A stretch of DNA of 64,000 nt from Marinobacter orientalis (GCF_004792665.1 NZ_SRZX01000004.1:62001-126000); one strand, 5' to 3'. Counted from the first letter of the stretch, positions 53,655 through 63,167 are shown. The notes: a model not told the origin generated them from the letters alone. Numbers and translations are program-made.

Positions 53655-54473
53655 ATGAAAGACGCTCCCGTGCGGGTACGCTCACTCGTAACAGCCCTGA
53701 TTCTGTTGTTGATCGCTTCCTTTACTGTCCGCGCGCAAGAGGGAGGAGACGGCTTCCTTTCCGATCTTCACAGCTTCCGCATCAGCAATTATATCGCACT
53801 TGATGCCTACTACCGTTTCAGCGCCACTGGTGATACCGAGACTCTCAACGAAATCGTGGCCGCTATCAATAAGGCCAACGAAGCCATGAACTCTGTCGCA
53901 GACAGCACCGCAGGGGTACTTTCTGCAGAGCAGGTAGACAGTCTTAACGTCGAATTCGACCGTTTCAAAGACCTGATGCGCAGCAACATTAATGATGTTC
54001 GCAACACTGGATACCCGGACCTGCGCCTGGTTTCCGACATGGCGAACCAGGCACTCCTGATGAATCAGGCGGCCACCAAACTGTACCTCCTGGCCCAGGA
54101 AAGTAGCGAAACCGAGATTGACAACCGGGTAGAGGCGGCCCGCTCTGCCGCAGTCACCATTGCCCAGATGATGGCGAAGTATTCCGCTCGAACCAACTCC
54201 TCGGTTGCCCAGACATTTCAGGGTTCATCCAATGATATCGCGCTGGATGAGCAGGCACGCCTGTTCGATGCCCTGCTCGCGGAGGTAACGGAAGGCAACG
54301 CTCAGGGCCAACTGAAAAAGACGTTGAATGAGCTGACATCGAAGTGGGAATTTATCCGTGCTTCTTATATCAACTATAATGACAATAACGTCGCCTTCGT
54401 AATCGATCGTTATTCCAAAGCCATTCTGGACAGTCTGGCTACCACCATCGACCTTCTCCGGGACAATGCCTGA
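53655..54473 (+). CDS. Unknown periplasmic helical protein
   Basis: A 272-residue protein I do not recognise. It begins with a clear signal peptide (about 1-28, VTALILLLIASFTVRAQE). The mature part looks almost entirely helical and lacks cysteines: FLSDLHSFRISNYIALDAYY near the new N-terminus, then several helices rich in A, N, D and E. It is a single gene, divergent from fadBA and followed by a universal stress gene. The style loosely recalls helical sensory modules such as the PilJ N-terminal domain, but no motif confirms this and no transmembrane or output domain is present. A soluble or weakly anchored periplasmic protein is the safe reading. Confidence 0.8.
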   Translation: MKDAPVRVRSLVTALILLLIASFTVRAQEGGDGFLSDLHSFRISNYIALDAYYRFSATGDTETLNEIVAAINKANEAMNSVADSTAGVLSAEQVDSLNVEFDRFKDLMRSNINDVRNTGYPDLRLVSDMANQALLMNQAATKLYLLAQESSETEIDNRVEAARSAAVTIAQMMAKYSARTNSSVAQTFQGSSNDIALDEQARLFDALLAEVTEGNAQGQLKKTLNELTSKWEFIRASYINYNDNNVAFVIDRYSKAILDSLATTIDLLRDNA

Positions 54474-54567
54474 CTGTTTTGATACCGTCACTGTTGATTT
54501 ACACTTTTCAGGTAAAGAGTTGCCTGGATAAGCCCTATTAAGACTTCATCCGCGAAGGAGCGATGCG

Positions 54568-54999
54568 ATGTCAATCTATCAAAAAATTCTGGTGGCCATT
54601 GATCTGACAGAAGAGGCCCCGCAGGTTCTTAACAAGGCCGTCGAGGTCAGTAAAGCCCATGGCGCACAACTGATGCTTGTGCACGTGGTCGAGCCGGTTG
54701 GCTATGCCTACGGCGGCGACATTCCCATGGACCTGACGGAACTTCAGGACCAGCTGGACAAGGCAGCAAAAGAGCAGCTTGCCCAATACGGCACGCAGTA
54801 TGATATATCGAAAGAGAATCAGGTGGTGACCGTTGGCCGTCCGGAGTCCGAAATCCACCGGCTATCGAAAGAGCAGGATGCGGATCTGGTTATTGTCGGA
54901 AGTCACGGGCGCAAAGGTTTCCAGTTACTTCTGGGCTCTACCGCCAACGGCGTCCTGCACGGAACCGTCTGCGACGTGCTTGCCGTTCGGATTCAGTAG
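54568..54999 (+). CDS. Universal stress protein (UspA family)
   Basis: A 143-residue single-domain universal stress protein. It starts YQKILVAIDLTEEAPQVLNK and ends with the ATP-binding-type motif VIVGSHGRKGFQLLLGSTAN (G-x2-G-x9-G-S pattern), so it probably belongs to the nucleotide-binding branch. It is cytosolic, often induced on stasis or stress. GAAGGAG precedes the ATG. It is convergent with the unknown gene at 55034. Confidence 0.93.
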   Translation: MSIYQKILVAIDLTEEAPQVLNKAVEVSKAHGAQLMLVHVVEPVGYAYGGDIPMDLTELQDQLDKAAKEQLAQYGTQYDISKENQVVTVGRPESEIHRLSKEQDADLVIVGSHGRKGFQLLLGSTANGVLHGTVCDVLAVRIQ

Positions 55000-55033
55000 A
55001 ACAATGTGATGTGTGATGTCAAGGGAGGGCGCT

Positions 55034-55705
55034 TCAGACAGCGCCTTCACCTCGTATTTTTGTTTCCAGCTTACGAAGCTGGCTTTCCAGGGAAAAGCTC
55101 ACGCTGGAGGCCATTGAAAAAAAGTTCAGCAGCGCCTTGAGGTTGCTGTCACCCTTACAGACAGAATGGATGCGCTGCCACAGGGCCTGATTGACCAGCT
55201 GCAAACGCTGGTTTCTCTCCACCAGCCCTTTCAGATCCCAGTCCGGCTGCTGATCATTCCGTTTCGCCAGATACTGCTGCAGCAGATAATGGGAGACGCT
55301 TCGCATTATGAACTCATCATTGCTGGAAAAAGGCAGGTGGTGTACCGCCATGGACTTCAACTCGGACAGCACCGGGCAACCACTGGTGGCCATTTTCAGA
55401 CCCAACAGTGAGCGCAGCGCCTCCTCAAGTGTTGTCGACTTTGAGTAGGTCCTGTGATCGTCAGTAACAACGACATCCACCTTTTGATAAGCATCCTCAG
55501 CCTGGAATGCATTCACCACCGGCAATATTTCCACAGCCGCCGGGCACTGCGGCGATTCCGCTGCGCTCAGGGGACAGTTTGAGCACTGACAATGCCCTAG
55601 CCTGGTCCACGCTGGCAGGTTGCCTTTCGCTGCCGTGGGCTCATCCGTTACTTTGAAATCCACGGACCGGCTATCTTCAAACCTGAATTGATACGTTACG
55701 TTCAT
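55034..55705 (-). CDS. Unknown protein with N-terminal cysteine cluster (DUF6901-like)
   Basis: A 223-residue cytosolic protein. The start at 55705 (MNVTYQFRFEDSRSVDFKV) is preferred; ten more codons are open but overlap uup. The N-terminal part looks beta-rich and then has four cysteines, C39, C41, C44 and C54 (WTRLGHCQCSNCPL, then PQCPAAVEIL), which could bind a metal. The middle contains ATSGCPVLSELKSMAVHHLP and the C-terminal third is helical. I think it belongs to a small family labelled DUF6901, but this is from memory. It overlaps the end of uup by 4 bases, so it is probably translated from the uup transcript. Function unknown. Confidence 0.78.
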   Translation of the reverse strand: MNVTYQFRFEDSRSVDFKVTDEPTAAKGNLPAWTRLGHCQCSNCPLSAAESPQCPAAVEILPVVNAFQAEDAYQKVDVVVTDDHRTYSKSTTLEEALRSLLGLKMATSGCPVLSELKSMAVHHLPFSSNDEFIMRSVSHYLLQQYLAKRNDQQPDWDLKGLVERNQRLQLVNQALWQRIHSVCKGDSNLKALLNFFSMASSVSFSLESQLRKLETKIRGEGAV

Positions 55706-57633
55706 TGATTCGCCTGTTCCTCCAACTCCATCCACCGCTCGATAACCGTTTCCAGGCGGGCTTCCCTGTCACCCAGTTCCGCAAGGGTCGCGGATACATC
55801 GTCCGCCGCGCCGGAATAGAACTCCGGGTCCGAAATCTGCTGCCGCAGGTCTTCCAGCTCACGCTCCAGTTTTTCGATCTGGCCTGGCAATTGCTCCAGT
55901 TCCAGCTTGAGTTTGTAGCTGAGCTTGGCGGGCTTTACCTTTGCCGATTCGGTACCGGACGATATGGACGCAGGCTCCGGGGACGGGGCTGGCCTGTCGT
56001 TCATTGGTGGTTTTGACGCCTTTCGAACCCCGCCCTCGGAGGGAAACCGCCCACCCTGCCTTCGCCAGTCGGTGTAACCACCGACAAACTCGGCAACTTT
56101 ACCAGAGCCGTCCAGAAATACGGTGTCGGTTGCCACATTATCGAGAAACTCCCGGTCGTGACTGATCACCACCACCGTACCGGCAAACTCCACCAGACGG
56201 GACTCCAGCAGCTCCAGGGTTTCCACGTCCAGATCGTTGGTCGGTTCGTCGAGCACCAGAATGTTGGCGGGTTTACTGAACAGTTTGGCGAGCAGCAATC
56301 GTGCACGTTCGCCGCCGGAGAAGACACGTACCGGAGAACGTGCACGCTCCGGGCTGAACAGGAATTCCTGCAGATAGCCCAGCACGTGCTTGCTCTGACC
56401 GTTGATTTCAATGAACTCACGCCCTTCGGAAAGGTTATCGAGAGCGTTACGCTCCAGATCCAGCTCACCGCGAAGCTGATCAAAATAGGCCACCTGGAGA
56501 TTCGTACCCAACCGGATCCTGCCTTCAGTGGGCTTGAGATCCCCTAGCAGCAGACGCACCAGTGTTGTTTTCCCGGTTCCGTTTTCACCAACCAGGCCGA
56601 TCTTGTCACCCCTCAGAACGGTCATATTCATGTCCCGGATAACCGGGGTACCGTCCGGGTAGGAAAATCCTGCTTCGCTGGCTTCCACCACCAGTTTTCC
56701 GGAACGGGCCGCATCCTCCACCGAGAAGCTGGCAGTGCCCCCACGTTCGCGCCGCTGCCGCCGCTCTTCCCGCATTGCCTTGAGCGCCCTCACCCGGCCC
56801 ATATTGCGGGTTCGCCGCGCCTTGATACCCTGGCGTATCCACGCTTCTTCCTGTTTGAGGCGTTTGTCGAATAACGCATTCTGACGCTCTTCCTCTTCCA
56901 GCGCCTTTTCCTTCAGGTCCAGATAGCGGTCATAGGTGGCGGCAAAACTCACCAGATGGCCCCGGTCCAGTTCCACGATTCTCGTTGCCATCCTGCGGAT
57001 AAAGGCCCGGTCGTGACTGACAAACAGTATCGCCCCGCGGAACTGACCCAGAGCCTCTTCCAGCCACGCAATGGCAGGCACGTCCAGATGGTTGGTCGGC
57101 TCATCCAGCAGTAACACATCGGGCTCTGTAACCAGCGCACGGGCCAGCAGAACTCTTCGCTGCCAGCCACCGGAGAGTGTATTCAGCCGCTGATCCGGGT
57201 CGATGCCATATTGGGCGAGAATGGCGCCAACTTTCTGGTCCAGTCGCCAGCCATCAAGTGACTCCAGGCGCTCCTGGACTTTCATCATACGATCAAGGCT
57301 TGCCTCATCCGCGTTCTGCGTCAATTTGTGGAATTCGGCAAGCAGATCGCCAGTCTCCGGAAACGCGCCGGATACGGCTTCATAAGCCGTCCGGGTATCG
57401 TTGACGGGCAGGTTCTGGGGCAATACCGAAAGCTTTGCACCGTCTTCCAGTCTCACGGTTCCACCGTCCGGCACTACCTCGCCGGTGACAATTTTCAGTA
57501 AGGTGGATTTTCCCTCCCCGTTTCTGCCCAGAAGGCACACGCGTTCTCCAGGCTCCATGGTCATGGATGCCCGGTCAAGCAATGGCTGCATGCCAAAAGC
57601 GAGAGATACGGCATCCAGCGTTAACAATGGCAC
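55702..57633 (-). CDS. uup: Uup ABC-F ATPase
   Basis: A 643-residue ABC-F protein with two ATPase domains and no membrane segments. The GTG start at 57633 gives VPLLTLDAVSLAFG, the usual Uup N-terminus; the open frame extends further into the MOSC gene. Walker A motifs are GRNGEGKST and GENGTGKTT, with signature LSGGWQRRVLLARAL and FSGGERARLLLAKL. A charged linker joins the domains, and the C-terminal coiled coil (about 560-640, KLKLELEQLPGQIEKLEREL) binds DNA in E. coli Uup. ABC-F proteins act on ribosomes; Uup also affects precise transposon excision. It lies between the MOSC gene and the cysteine-cluster gene. Confidence 0.94.
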   Translation of the reverse strand: MPLLTLDAVSLAFGMQPLLDRASMTMEPGERVCLLGRNGEGKSTLLKIVTGEVVPDGGTVRLEDGAKLSVLPQNLPVNDTRTAYEAVSGAFPETGDLLAEFHKLTQNADEASLDRMMKVQERLESLDGWRLDQKVGAILAQYGIDPDQRLNTLSGGWQRRVLLARALVTEPDVLLLDEPTNHLDVPAIAWLEEALGQFRGAILFVSHDRAFIRRMATRIVELDRGHLVSFAATYDRYLDLKEKALEEEERQNALFDKRLKQEEAWIRQGIKARRTRNMGRVRALKAMREERRQRRERGGTASFSVEDAARSGKLVVEASEAGFSYPDGTPVIRDMNMTVLRGDKIGLVGENGTGKTTLVRLLLGDLKPTEGRIRLGTNLQVAYFDQLRGELDLERNALDNLSEGREFIEINGQSKHVLGYLQEFLFSPERARSPVRVFSGGERARLLLAKLFSKPANILVLDEPTNDLDVETLELLESRLVEFAGTVVVISHDREFLDNVATDTVFLDGSGKVAEFVGGYTDWRRQGGRFPSEGGVRKASKPPMNDRPAPSPEPASISSGTESAKVKPAKLSYKLKLELEQLPGQIEKLERELEDLRQQISDPEFYSGAADDVSATLAELGDREARLETVIERWMELEEQANQ

Positions 57634-57634
57634 G

Positions 57635-58453
57635 TTATGATTTCTCCGTTGTTGCGGTCGTTGTATCAGCCGCGAAAGTAACAGCGCTTCCCACCAGGAT
57701 ATCTCCGGCTGATTCATGAATCGCATTCATTCCGAAAATCACGCCATCAGAGGTACGCCGGTAGGTTCCAAGCTCCCTGAGTGGCTGTAAATCCGTAGCT
57801 TTTTCGCCACGGTCAGGATCGACAGTGGTCATAACGCAGCGGGAACAGGGTTTGACCAGACTGAACGCAATGTTGTTGATAAGCAGCGTCCCCCACTCGT
57901 CTTCCGTCCAGGGAGTAGCACCCTCGACCACTATATTGGGCCTGAAGCGGCGCATTTCCACCGGGTCGTCGAGCCGTGAGTTCAATTCGTCCAGGGACGC
58001 CAGATTGGTGATCAGGAATGGGAAGCCATCAGCAAAACTGACACGACGATACTCGTTAACCCGACTGGCATCAACGCGGCGAAAGGTTTCATCGGGCATG
58101 AAAACAAAACGGAAAGGCCCGCCGCAATACCGGGACAGGGCCTGGGAAGCCTCCGTGCCATCATAAACGGCTTTGGCCCAGTCCCGCCAGACTCTGACCC
58201 GGCATTCGTCACCGCCGGCAACCAGCGGGAATTCCCCTTCACCCGGGATATCCACAATCACCTGACCCGATTCCATGCGGGTTCCAACCCTTGCAAGTTC
58301 CGGATTGGTACGCTGGGTCACAAATTGTCGATCAGCATCAACAATCATCCAGCGCCGATCACCCGCAGGACCGAAATCATCGATATGAAACGAGGAAACC
58401 CGAATCCCGGCGAGGGATTTAACCGGATAGACATACAATGAATGCACTTGCAT
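57635..58453 (-). CDS. MOSC domain protein
   Basis: A 272-residue protein with an N-terminal MOSC_N beta-barrel (about 1-115; VHSLYVYPVKSLAGI) and a C-terminal MOSC domain (about 120-265). The conserved cysteine of molybdenum-cofactor sulfurase-like proteins is seen in VKPCSRCVMTTVDP. It may bind molybdenum cofactor and reduce N-hydroxylated compounds, as YcbX does. The start at 58453 gives MQVHSLYVYPVKSL; the open frame runs 60 codons upstream into the divergent pcm region and is not credible. It is followed after one base by the uup GTG. Confidence 0.88.
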   Translation of the reverse strand: MQVHSLYVYPVKSLAGIRVSSFHIDDFGPAGDRRWMIVDADRQFVTQRTNPELARVGTRMESGQVIVDIPGEGEFPLVAGGDECRVRVWRDWAKAVYDGTEASQALSRYCGGPFRFVFMPDETFRRVDASRVNEYRRVSFADGFPFLITNLASLDELNSRLDDPVEMRRFRPNIVVEGATPWTEDEWGTLLINNIAFSLVKPCSRCVMTTVDPDRGEKATDLQPLRELGTYRRTSDGVIFGMNAIHESAGDILVGSAVTFAADTTTATTEKS

Positions 58454-58538
58454 GAGGGTTCCCCGAAAATGGTTAAATGTAGTACTTTCGATCAGGAGTA
58501 TACCCGAGAATCGCCGGTTAACTGCAAGGAGAGGCAAT

Positions 58539-59234
58539 ATGACCAGTGAGCGCCATCCAGGCAAAGCGAAACAGGCATTCCTTGCTATCCTGGCAAGAAG
58601 GGGCATCAAGGATAAACGGGTACTGGAAGCCATGGAAGCTGTGCCGCGGGAAGCATTTGTCGGGGCCCGCCAGACCAGGTATGCCTATGATGACAGTCCA
58701 CTGCCTATAGAAGAAGGGCAGACCATCTCCCAGCCCTATATCGTTGCCCTGATGACCGAGGCGATGCAGCTCGAGCCGGACAATACCGTCCTCGAAATCG
58801 GTAGCGGTTCTGGCTATGCGGCAGCGGTTCTCTCCAGAATTGTAAAACAGGTTTACACCATTGAGCGGCACCCTATGCTGGCGAAACTGGCCCGGGAACG
58901 TCTGGCTGACCTGGGCTATGACAACGTCAGGGTCCTGTGTGGCGATGGCACCCTCGGCTGGCCGGAGCACGCTCCCTTTGACGCCATTGTTGTGACCGCC
59001 GGTGGACCCCGTGTTCCGGAATCCCTGGTCAGGCAACTGGTTATCGGCGGGCGCCTCGTCATTCCAACCGGTCCGGCTATTCACCAGCAAAAACTGCTGC
59101 GTATTACCCGCGTCAGTGAAGATGAAACAGAGTCCGAAGATCTCGGTGGTGTCCGGTTTGTTCCTCTTATCGGCGAGGAGGGCTGGCGAGACACTGAAGG
59201 CAGGATGACCACACCTTCCCCCAAAAAAGGATGA
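58539..59234 (+). CDS. pcm: Pcm protein-L-isoaspartate O-methyltransferase
   Basis: A 231-residue SAM-dependent repair enzyme that methylates isoaspartyl residues in damaged proteins. Motifs are clear: the N-terminal VPREAFVG, the DSPLPIEEGQTISQPYIVALM active-site strand and the SAM motif VLEIGSGSGYAAAVLSRI. AAGGAG precedes the ATG at 58539; an upstream open frame from 58452 overlaps the divergent MOSC start. The expected partners surE and rpoS are not adjacent here. Confidence 0.94.
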   Translation: MTSERHPGKAKQAFLAILARRGIKDKRVLEAMEAVPREAFVGARQTRYAYDDSPLPIEEGQTISQPYIVALMTEAMQLEPDNTVLEIGSGSGYAAAVLSRIVKQVYTIERHPMLAKLARERLADLGYDNVRVLCGDGTLGWPEHAPFDAIVVTAGGPRVPESLVRQLVIGGRLVIPTGPAIHQQKLLRITRVSEDETESEDLGGVRFVPLIGEEGWRDTEGRMTTPSPKKG

Positions 59235-59300
59235 CTGACCGGCAGACATCGCCTGCGGACGTTATGGTTGCCTGATGCCCTGAAATCCGAGGCGGGGATA

Positions 59301-59801
59301 CTAGGTTTCTGTACGTCTCTTCATTTCCATGAGTTGCGACAAACTGAGTGACGTGGATTTTACTTCTTTCGTTACAACGTAAATCAGATAGCGATCTATT
59401 CCGAGCTCTTCTTCGAGTAACTGTTCGATAAACGTTTGAAAATCCGACAGACTGCTGGTTGTTACCTTGAGTATATAGTCATAGCCACCACCGGTCGCGC
59501 AGCACTCCACAACCTCATCAATGCTCTGAATGCGTTTTTCAAACCGGTCAAAATCTGACTTTTTATGAGCGTTCAGTGAAATGGTCAGAAAAACCTTGGT
59601 CAGATCGATAATTCTGTCGACAGCGACCTGCCCCCGATAACCAGTTATAAGGCCAGCTTTTTTGAGTTTGGTCAGTCGCAGCCAGCAGGGGGTCGGCGAT
59701 CGGTTCACCAATTCAGCAAGCCGATTTTTACTTATTTGTCCGTGCTGCTGAACCGCACTTAAAATGCGGACATCGAGAGCATCTAGCGCGACTTTTTTCA
59801 T
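59301..59801 (-). CDS. Lrp/AsnC family transcriptional regulator
   Basis: A 166-residue DNA-binding protein. Residues about 1-60 are the AsnC-type helix-turn-helix (ALDVRILSAVQQHGQISKNR, TPCWLRLTKLKKAGLITGY). Residues about 70-150 are the ligand-binding RAM domain (VFLTISLNAHKKSDFDRFEK, VVECCATGGGYDYILKV). It lies 141 bases downstream of folD on the same strand, at the end of the one-carbon cluster, so control of that cluster is plausible. Tandem 14-bp repeats lie 65-92 bases upstream of its start at 59866-59893. The effector is probably an amino acid or related metabolite but is not identifiable. Confidence 0.92.
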   Translation of the reverse strand: MKKVALDALDVRILSAVQQHGQISKNRLAELVNRSPTPCWLRLTKLKKAGLITGYRGQVAVDRIIDLTKVFLTISLNAHKKSDFDRFEKRIQSIDEVVECCATGGGYDYILKVTTSSLSDFQTFIEQLLEEELGIDRYLIYVVTKEVKSTSLSLSQLMEMKRRTET

Positions 59802-59865
59802 ATTGTTAACGCTACAAATAGCATCCTGATGACGGCAGTCTAGTCACCCGGGTGGGTATCTTCAA

Positions 59866-59893
59866 TATTTGAGTTGCTATATTTCAGTTGCTA
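59866..59893 (-). repeat. Two tandem 14-bp repeats upstream of the Lrp-type gene
   Basis: TATTTGAGTTGCTA (59866-59879) is followed without a gap by TATTTCAGTTGCTA (59880-59893), differing at one base. They lie between folD and the Lrp-type gene, 65-92 bases upstream of the latter, and could be an autoregulatory binding site. Confidence 0.6.
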
Positions 59894-59942
59894 GTTATAC
59901 ATCGCCGTTCAAGCAGCTTCGCTGATCAGAGTTTTCTGTCTG

Positions 59943-60836
59943 TCAGACTTTCAGACGTGCAGGTTCGGGGAGGGAATGCGCACGACAACATGCCGTCACG
60001 GTGTTGGCCAGCAGACAGGCAATGGTCATCGGGCCGACGCCGCCGGGCACCGGTGTGATCGCGCCTGCAATATCTTTGGCAGCGCCGTAATCGACATCGC
60101 CAACCAGGCGCATCGTACCGTCACCCTGGTCAATCCGATTGATACCCACGTCAATCACTGTGGCACCTGTTTTGAGCCATTGGCCTTTGACGAACAGAGG
60201 CCGTCCTACAGCCGCGACAACGATATCTGCAGCAACCACGATATCGGGCAGATTCCTCGTATGCGAATGTGCCACGGTTACTGTGCAATTCTCTTTCAGC
60301 AGCAACTGTGCCATGGGTTTGCCCACGATGTTAGAACGCCCGATCACGACCGCGTGTAACCCGGCCAGATTACCGCAATACCCGCGAAGCATCATCAGGC
60401 ACCCTAAAGGGGTGCAAGGCACCATAGCCGGTTGGCCAGTGGCAAGCAGGCCAGCGTTGGAAACATGAAACCCGTCCACGTCCCTGGACGGATCAATCGC
60501 ATTGGTCACCAATGCTTCGTCAAGATGCTCTGGCAAGGGAAGCTGAACGAGGATGCCGTGAACCGATGGATCAAGATTGAGCTGTTCGATCAGCGCCAGA
60601 AGTTCGGCTTCGACAGTATCTGCGGGCAGCTTGTACTCGTATGAGTGCATACCAACTTCAACCGTCTTCTTTGCCTTCGAGCGGACATAGATCTCGGATG
60701 CGGGATCTTCTCCAACCAGCACAACCGCAAGGCCCGGAATTAGTCCATGAGCCTGTTTGAGTTGCGTAACGTGCTCAGCTACATTTTCGAGTAGCACAGC
60801 TGCGAACGCTTTACCGTCGATAATCCGCGCCGTCAT
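59943..60836 (-). CDS. folD: FolD methylenetetrahydrofolate dehydrogenase / cyclohydrolase
   Basis: A 297-residue bifunctional enzyme interconverting 5,10-methylene-, 5,10-methenyl- and 10-formyl-tetrahydrofolate with NADP. FolD motifs are complete: [17 protein letters not shown]-x-Y region [38 protein letters not shown] and [16 protein letters not shown]. The start at 60836 is preferred because GAAGGGG precedes it. It overlaps the metF-type gene by 26 bases, suggesting translational coupling. It is the third step of the presumed methyl-oxidation pathway in this cluster; a second housekeeping copy may exist elsewhere. Confidence 0.96.
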   Translation of the reverse strand: MTARIIDGKAFAAVLLENVAEHVTQLKQAHGLIPGLAVVLVGEDPASEIYVRSKAKKTVEVGMHSYEYKLPADTVEAELLALIEQLNLDPSVHGILVQLPLPEHLDEALVTNAIDPSRDVDGFHVSNAGLLATGQPAMVPCTPLGCLMMLRGYCGNLAGLHAVVIGRSNIVGKPMAQLLLKENCTVTVAHSHTRNLPDIVVAADIVVAAVGRPLFVKGQWLKTGATVIDVGINRIDQGDGTMRLVGDVDYGAAKDIAGAITPVPGGVGPMTIACLLANTVTACCRAHSLPEPARLKV

Positions 60837-61773
60837 GTGTATCCCCTTCCGAGTTTGCTGGCCGACCTGCACTCCCGCCGTGTTCGGTAACCCAGTTCGC
60901 ACTGGTTTCAATCCCTCCCAGCGGAAAAAAATGCACCTGTTCAATGCCAAAGCCCGGCTGTTGCTCTTTATACACAGCGAGCTCAGACAACAGTTCTGTG
61001 GGCTCATAGGGCAAAAGTAGCTTGGTCACGTCCCTGGCCCGGCGTTGCAACACCTTCATGCTGGGGCCGACGCCGCAAGACAGGGCGTATTTCATCAGCG
61101 TCTGGATCCTGGCAGGTCCGGCCACGCCGATATGGATTGGCAGGTCAATCCCCTCGTCTGCGACCCGATTGGCCCAGGCGATGACCGGCGCAGCTTCGAA
61201 ACAGAACTGGGTAGTGATCGCTACCCTCGCATCGGTCCGCCGGGAAAAAGCCTGCTTCCAGTTAAGCGCTTGCATGACAATCCTGTCAGAGCCATCGGGA
61301 TCAATATCGCGGTTTCCCTCAGGGTGGCCAGCAACATGCAGGTGTCTGAAGCCATCGAACAGTCCTGTTTCGATCAGCTTCAAGGAGTCTTCGAATTCGC
61401 CAGCCGTAGTAGTGCGCCCGCCGCCCAGGAGCAATGCCTGTGTCACACCTGCCTCGCCCTGATACCGGGCGATCCAGTCAGCCAGTTCAGCGCGGTCCTT
61501 TATGATGCGGGCAGGAAAATGGGGCATGACGGCGAACCCGTCATCGGTCAGGCGACGAGCGGTGCGAACCATATCCTCAATCGGTGTTCCATCGATATGA
61601 GCGATATAGACACGCGTGCCTTCAGGCAGAATATCACGAAAACTTGCAACCTTTGCGGCGGTCCGCGGGATGACCTCAATCGAATAGCCGCGAAGGAAGT
61701 TCTCCAGTGGTCGGGATGTCTGGTCCTCTCTGCCGGCAGCGGTGGATTTAGAGGGAAAGGAAAACAGTGCCAT
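60811..61773 (-). CDS. metF: Methylenetetrahydrofolate reductase-type enzyme (MetF family)
   Basis: A protein of about 320 residues resembling the MetF TIM-barrel family: [36 protein letters not shown] and [16 protein letters not shown] (the QFCF strand is typical). The start at 61773 has CAGGAGAG upstream; 53 more codons are open but non-conserved. In biosynthesis MetF reduces methylene- to methyl-tetrahydrofolate. Next to a methyl-acceptor enzyme, folD and purU it more likely oxidises methyl-tetrahydrofolate. It is coupled to folD by a 26-base overlap and lies 49 bases after the DmdA-type gene. Confidence 0.87.
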   Translation of the reverse strand: MALFSFPSKSTAAGREDQTSRPLENFLRGYSIEVIPRTAAKVASFRDILPEGTRVYIAHIDGTPIEDMVRTARRLTDDGFAVMPHFPARIIKDRAELADWIARYQGEAGVTQALLLGGGRTTTAGEFEDSLKLIETGLFDGFRHLHVAGHPEGNRDIDPDGSDRIVMQALNWKQAFSRRTDARVAITTQFCFEAAPVIAWANRVADEGIDLPIHIGVAGPARIQTLMKYALSCGVGPSMKVLQRRARDVTKLLLPYEPTELLSELAVYKEQQPGFGIEQVHFFPLGGIETSANWVTEHGGSAGRPANSEGDTHDGADYRR

Positions 61774-61822
61774 AAAATCTCTCCTGTCTGCTGGCAGTTG
61801 GCCAGGCTCTGTTTCTATACCT

Positions 61823-62971
61823 TCAGGCCGCCGCGATTTTCTTGTTAGGGTCAAAGAACGGCCTTTCGACCACAGTGGCCGTTGTTTTCCCAAGGGGCAT
61901 ATCAACGTCGAAGATTGTTCCAAGCTCCGCAAAATCCGCGCTCACCATGGCCAGCGCAATGTTCTTCTTCAGCCGCGGAGAGAATACCGCTGAAGTAACC
62001 TTACCCACGCACTCACCGTCTTTCTCCAGCGCCCAGTATCTGGTGTTAGGGCCCGACAGCGCGGGACCGTCGATCACCAGACCAACGTGCTTGCGAGAGA
62101 CACCTTGTTCACGGATACGCCTGAGTGCAGCCTTACCAATGAAATCAGCCTCCATATCCAGCTCAACCAGTCGATCAAGGCCTAGTTCATACGGATTGGT
62201 ATTGATGTCCATATCGGCGTGGTAGGACAGCATTCCGCCTTCGATACGGCGAATTGTCGATGTATGACCCGGTTTGAGCCCAAATGGAGCACCTGCAGCC
62301 ATGATCTTCTCCCACAACTCTTCACCTTTCGAAGCGTCCTGCAGGTAGAGCTCATAGCCCAGCTCGCTCGACCAGCCGGTGCGGGAAATGATCAGAGGAA
62401 TGCCGTCGAGCTCACAGTCGCGTAGCCAGAAGTAGCGGAGATCGGTAATGCTCTCACCGAACAGGGTTTTCATGATCTCGCCGGACTTCGGGCCCTGCAG
62501 CTGAAGCGGAGATACTTCCGGTTCGCGGATTTGCACGTCCAGCCCAGCGTTGATGGCGACACCCTGGGCCCACAGCAAAATGTCGCTGTCAGCCAGGGAG
62601 ATCCAGAAGCGATTTTCCTCGAGACGCAGCAGGACAGGATCGTTCAGAATCCCGCCCTCGGCATTTGTAATAAGCACATATTTACACTGGCCGACAGCAC
62701 ATTTTGAAAGATCCCGTGGAGTAAGCAGTTGCGCAAACTGTGCGGCATCGGGGCCAGTGATCTCGACCTGGCGCTCTACGGCTACATCACAGAGAATGGC
62801 GTCGTTGACCAGGTTCCAGAAATTCTGTTCGGGATCACCAAAATCGCGAGGGATATACATGTGGTTATAGACCGAGAAGCCATTCGCGCCCCAGCGCACG
62901 GTTGCCTCGAAATAGGGAGATTTGCGGATTTGTGTTCCAAAGCCAAATTCTTTCTGTTCGTGCTTACCCAT
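61823..62971 (-). CDS. GcvT/DmdA-type tetrahydrofolate methyltransferase
   Basis: A 382-residue enzyme of the aminomethyltransferase fold. N-terminal segments KSPYFEATVRWGANGFSVYN, VAVERQVEITGPDAAQFAQL, TPRDLSKCAVGQCKY and GGILNDPVLLRLEENRFWIS strongly resemble DmdA, the demethylase of dimethylsulfoniopropionate; SPLQLQGPKSGEIM and the C-terminal barrel (LGLDRLVELDMEADFIGKAA) fit the wider GcvT family. It should transfer a methyl group from a donor to tetrahydrofolate. The donor could be DMSP, an N-methyl amine or another methylated compound; sequence alone does not decide. Neighbours purU, metF and folD supply downstream oxidation. Confidence 0.85.
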   Translation of the reverse strand: MGKHEQKEFGFGTQIRKSPYFEATVRWGANGFSVYNHMYIPRDFGDPEQNFWNLVNDAILCDVAVERQVEITGPDAAQFAQLLTPRDLSKCAVGQCKYVLITNAEGGILNDPVLLRLEENRFWISLADSDILLWAQGVAINAGLDVQIREPEVSPLQLQGPKSGEIMKTLFGESITDLRYFWLRDCELDGIPLIISRTGWSSELGYELYLQDASKGEELWEKIMAAGAPFGLKPGHTSTIRRIEGGMLSYHADMDINTNPYELGLDRLVELDMEADFIGKAALRRIREQGVSRKHVGLVIDGPALSGPNTRYWALEKDGECVGKVTSAVFSPRLKKNIALAMVSADFAELGTIFDVDMPLGKTTATVVERPFFDPNKKIAAA

Positions 62972-63167
62972 TTTTTCGTCCTCTTATTTTGCAACCCCGT
63001 CCCTGTTCCTGGCCGTGACACTGCGCACAACCAAAAACCCGGCACCATGTAAATGATATGAGGAACTCGCCGAAAACGGGGCCTAAACAGAAGCCACAAA
63101 AGCAGGTATCAGGACTATTTTTCCGCGTCTTTTAGACTGTTTGGCCTAAAGCCGGACCTGATAATCT

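Noticed and set aside
53655..54473. Assignment to a PilJ-type sensory family
   Set aside because: Only general helical character is shared; no diagnostic motif, transmembrane pair or output domain is present.
61823..62971. Naming the gene dmdA outright
   Set aside because: Segments resemble DmdA closely, but related GcvT-family demethylases share them, and no other DMSP gene is in view. The broader call is safer.
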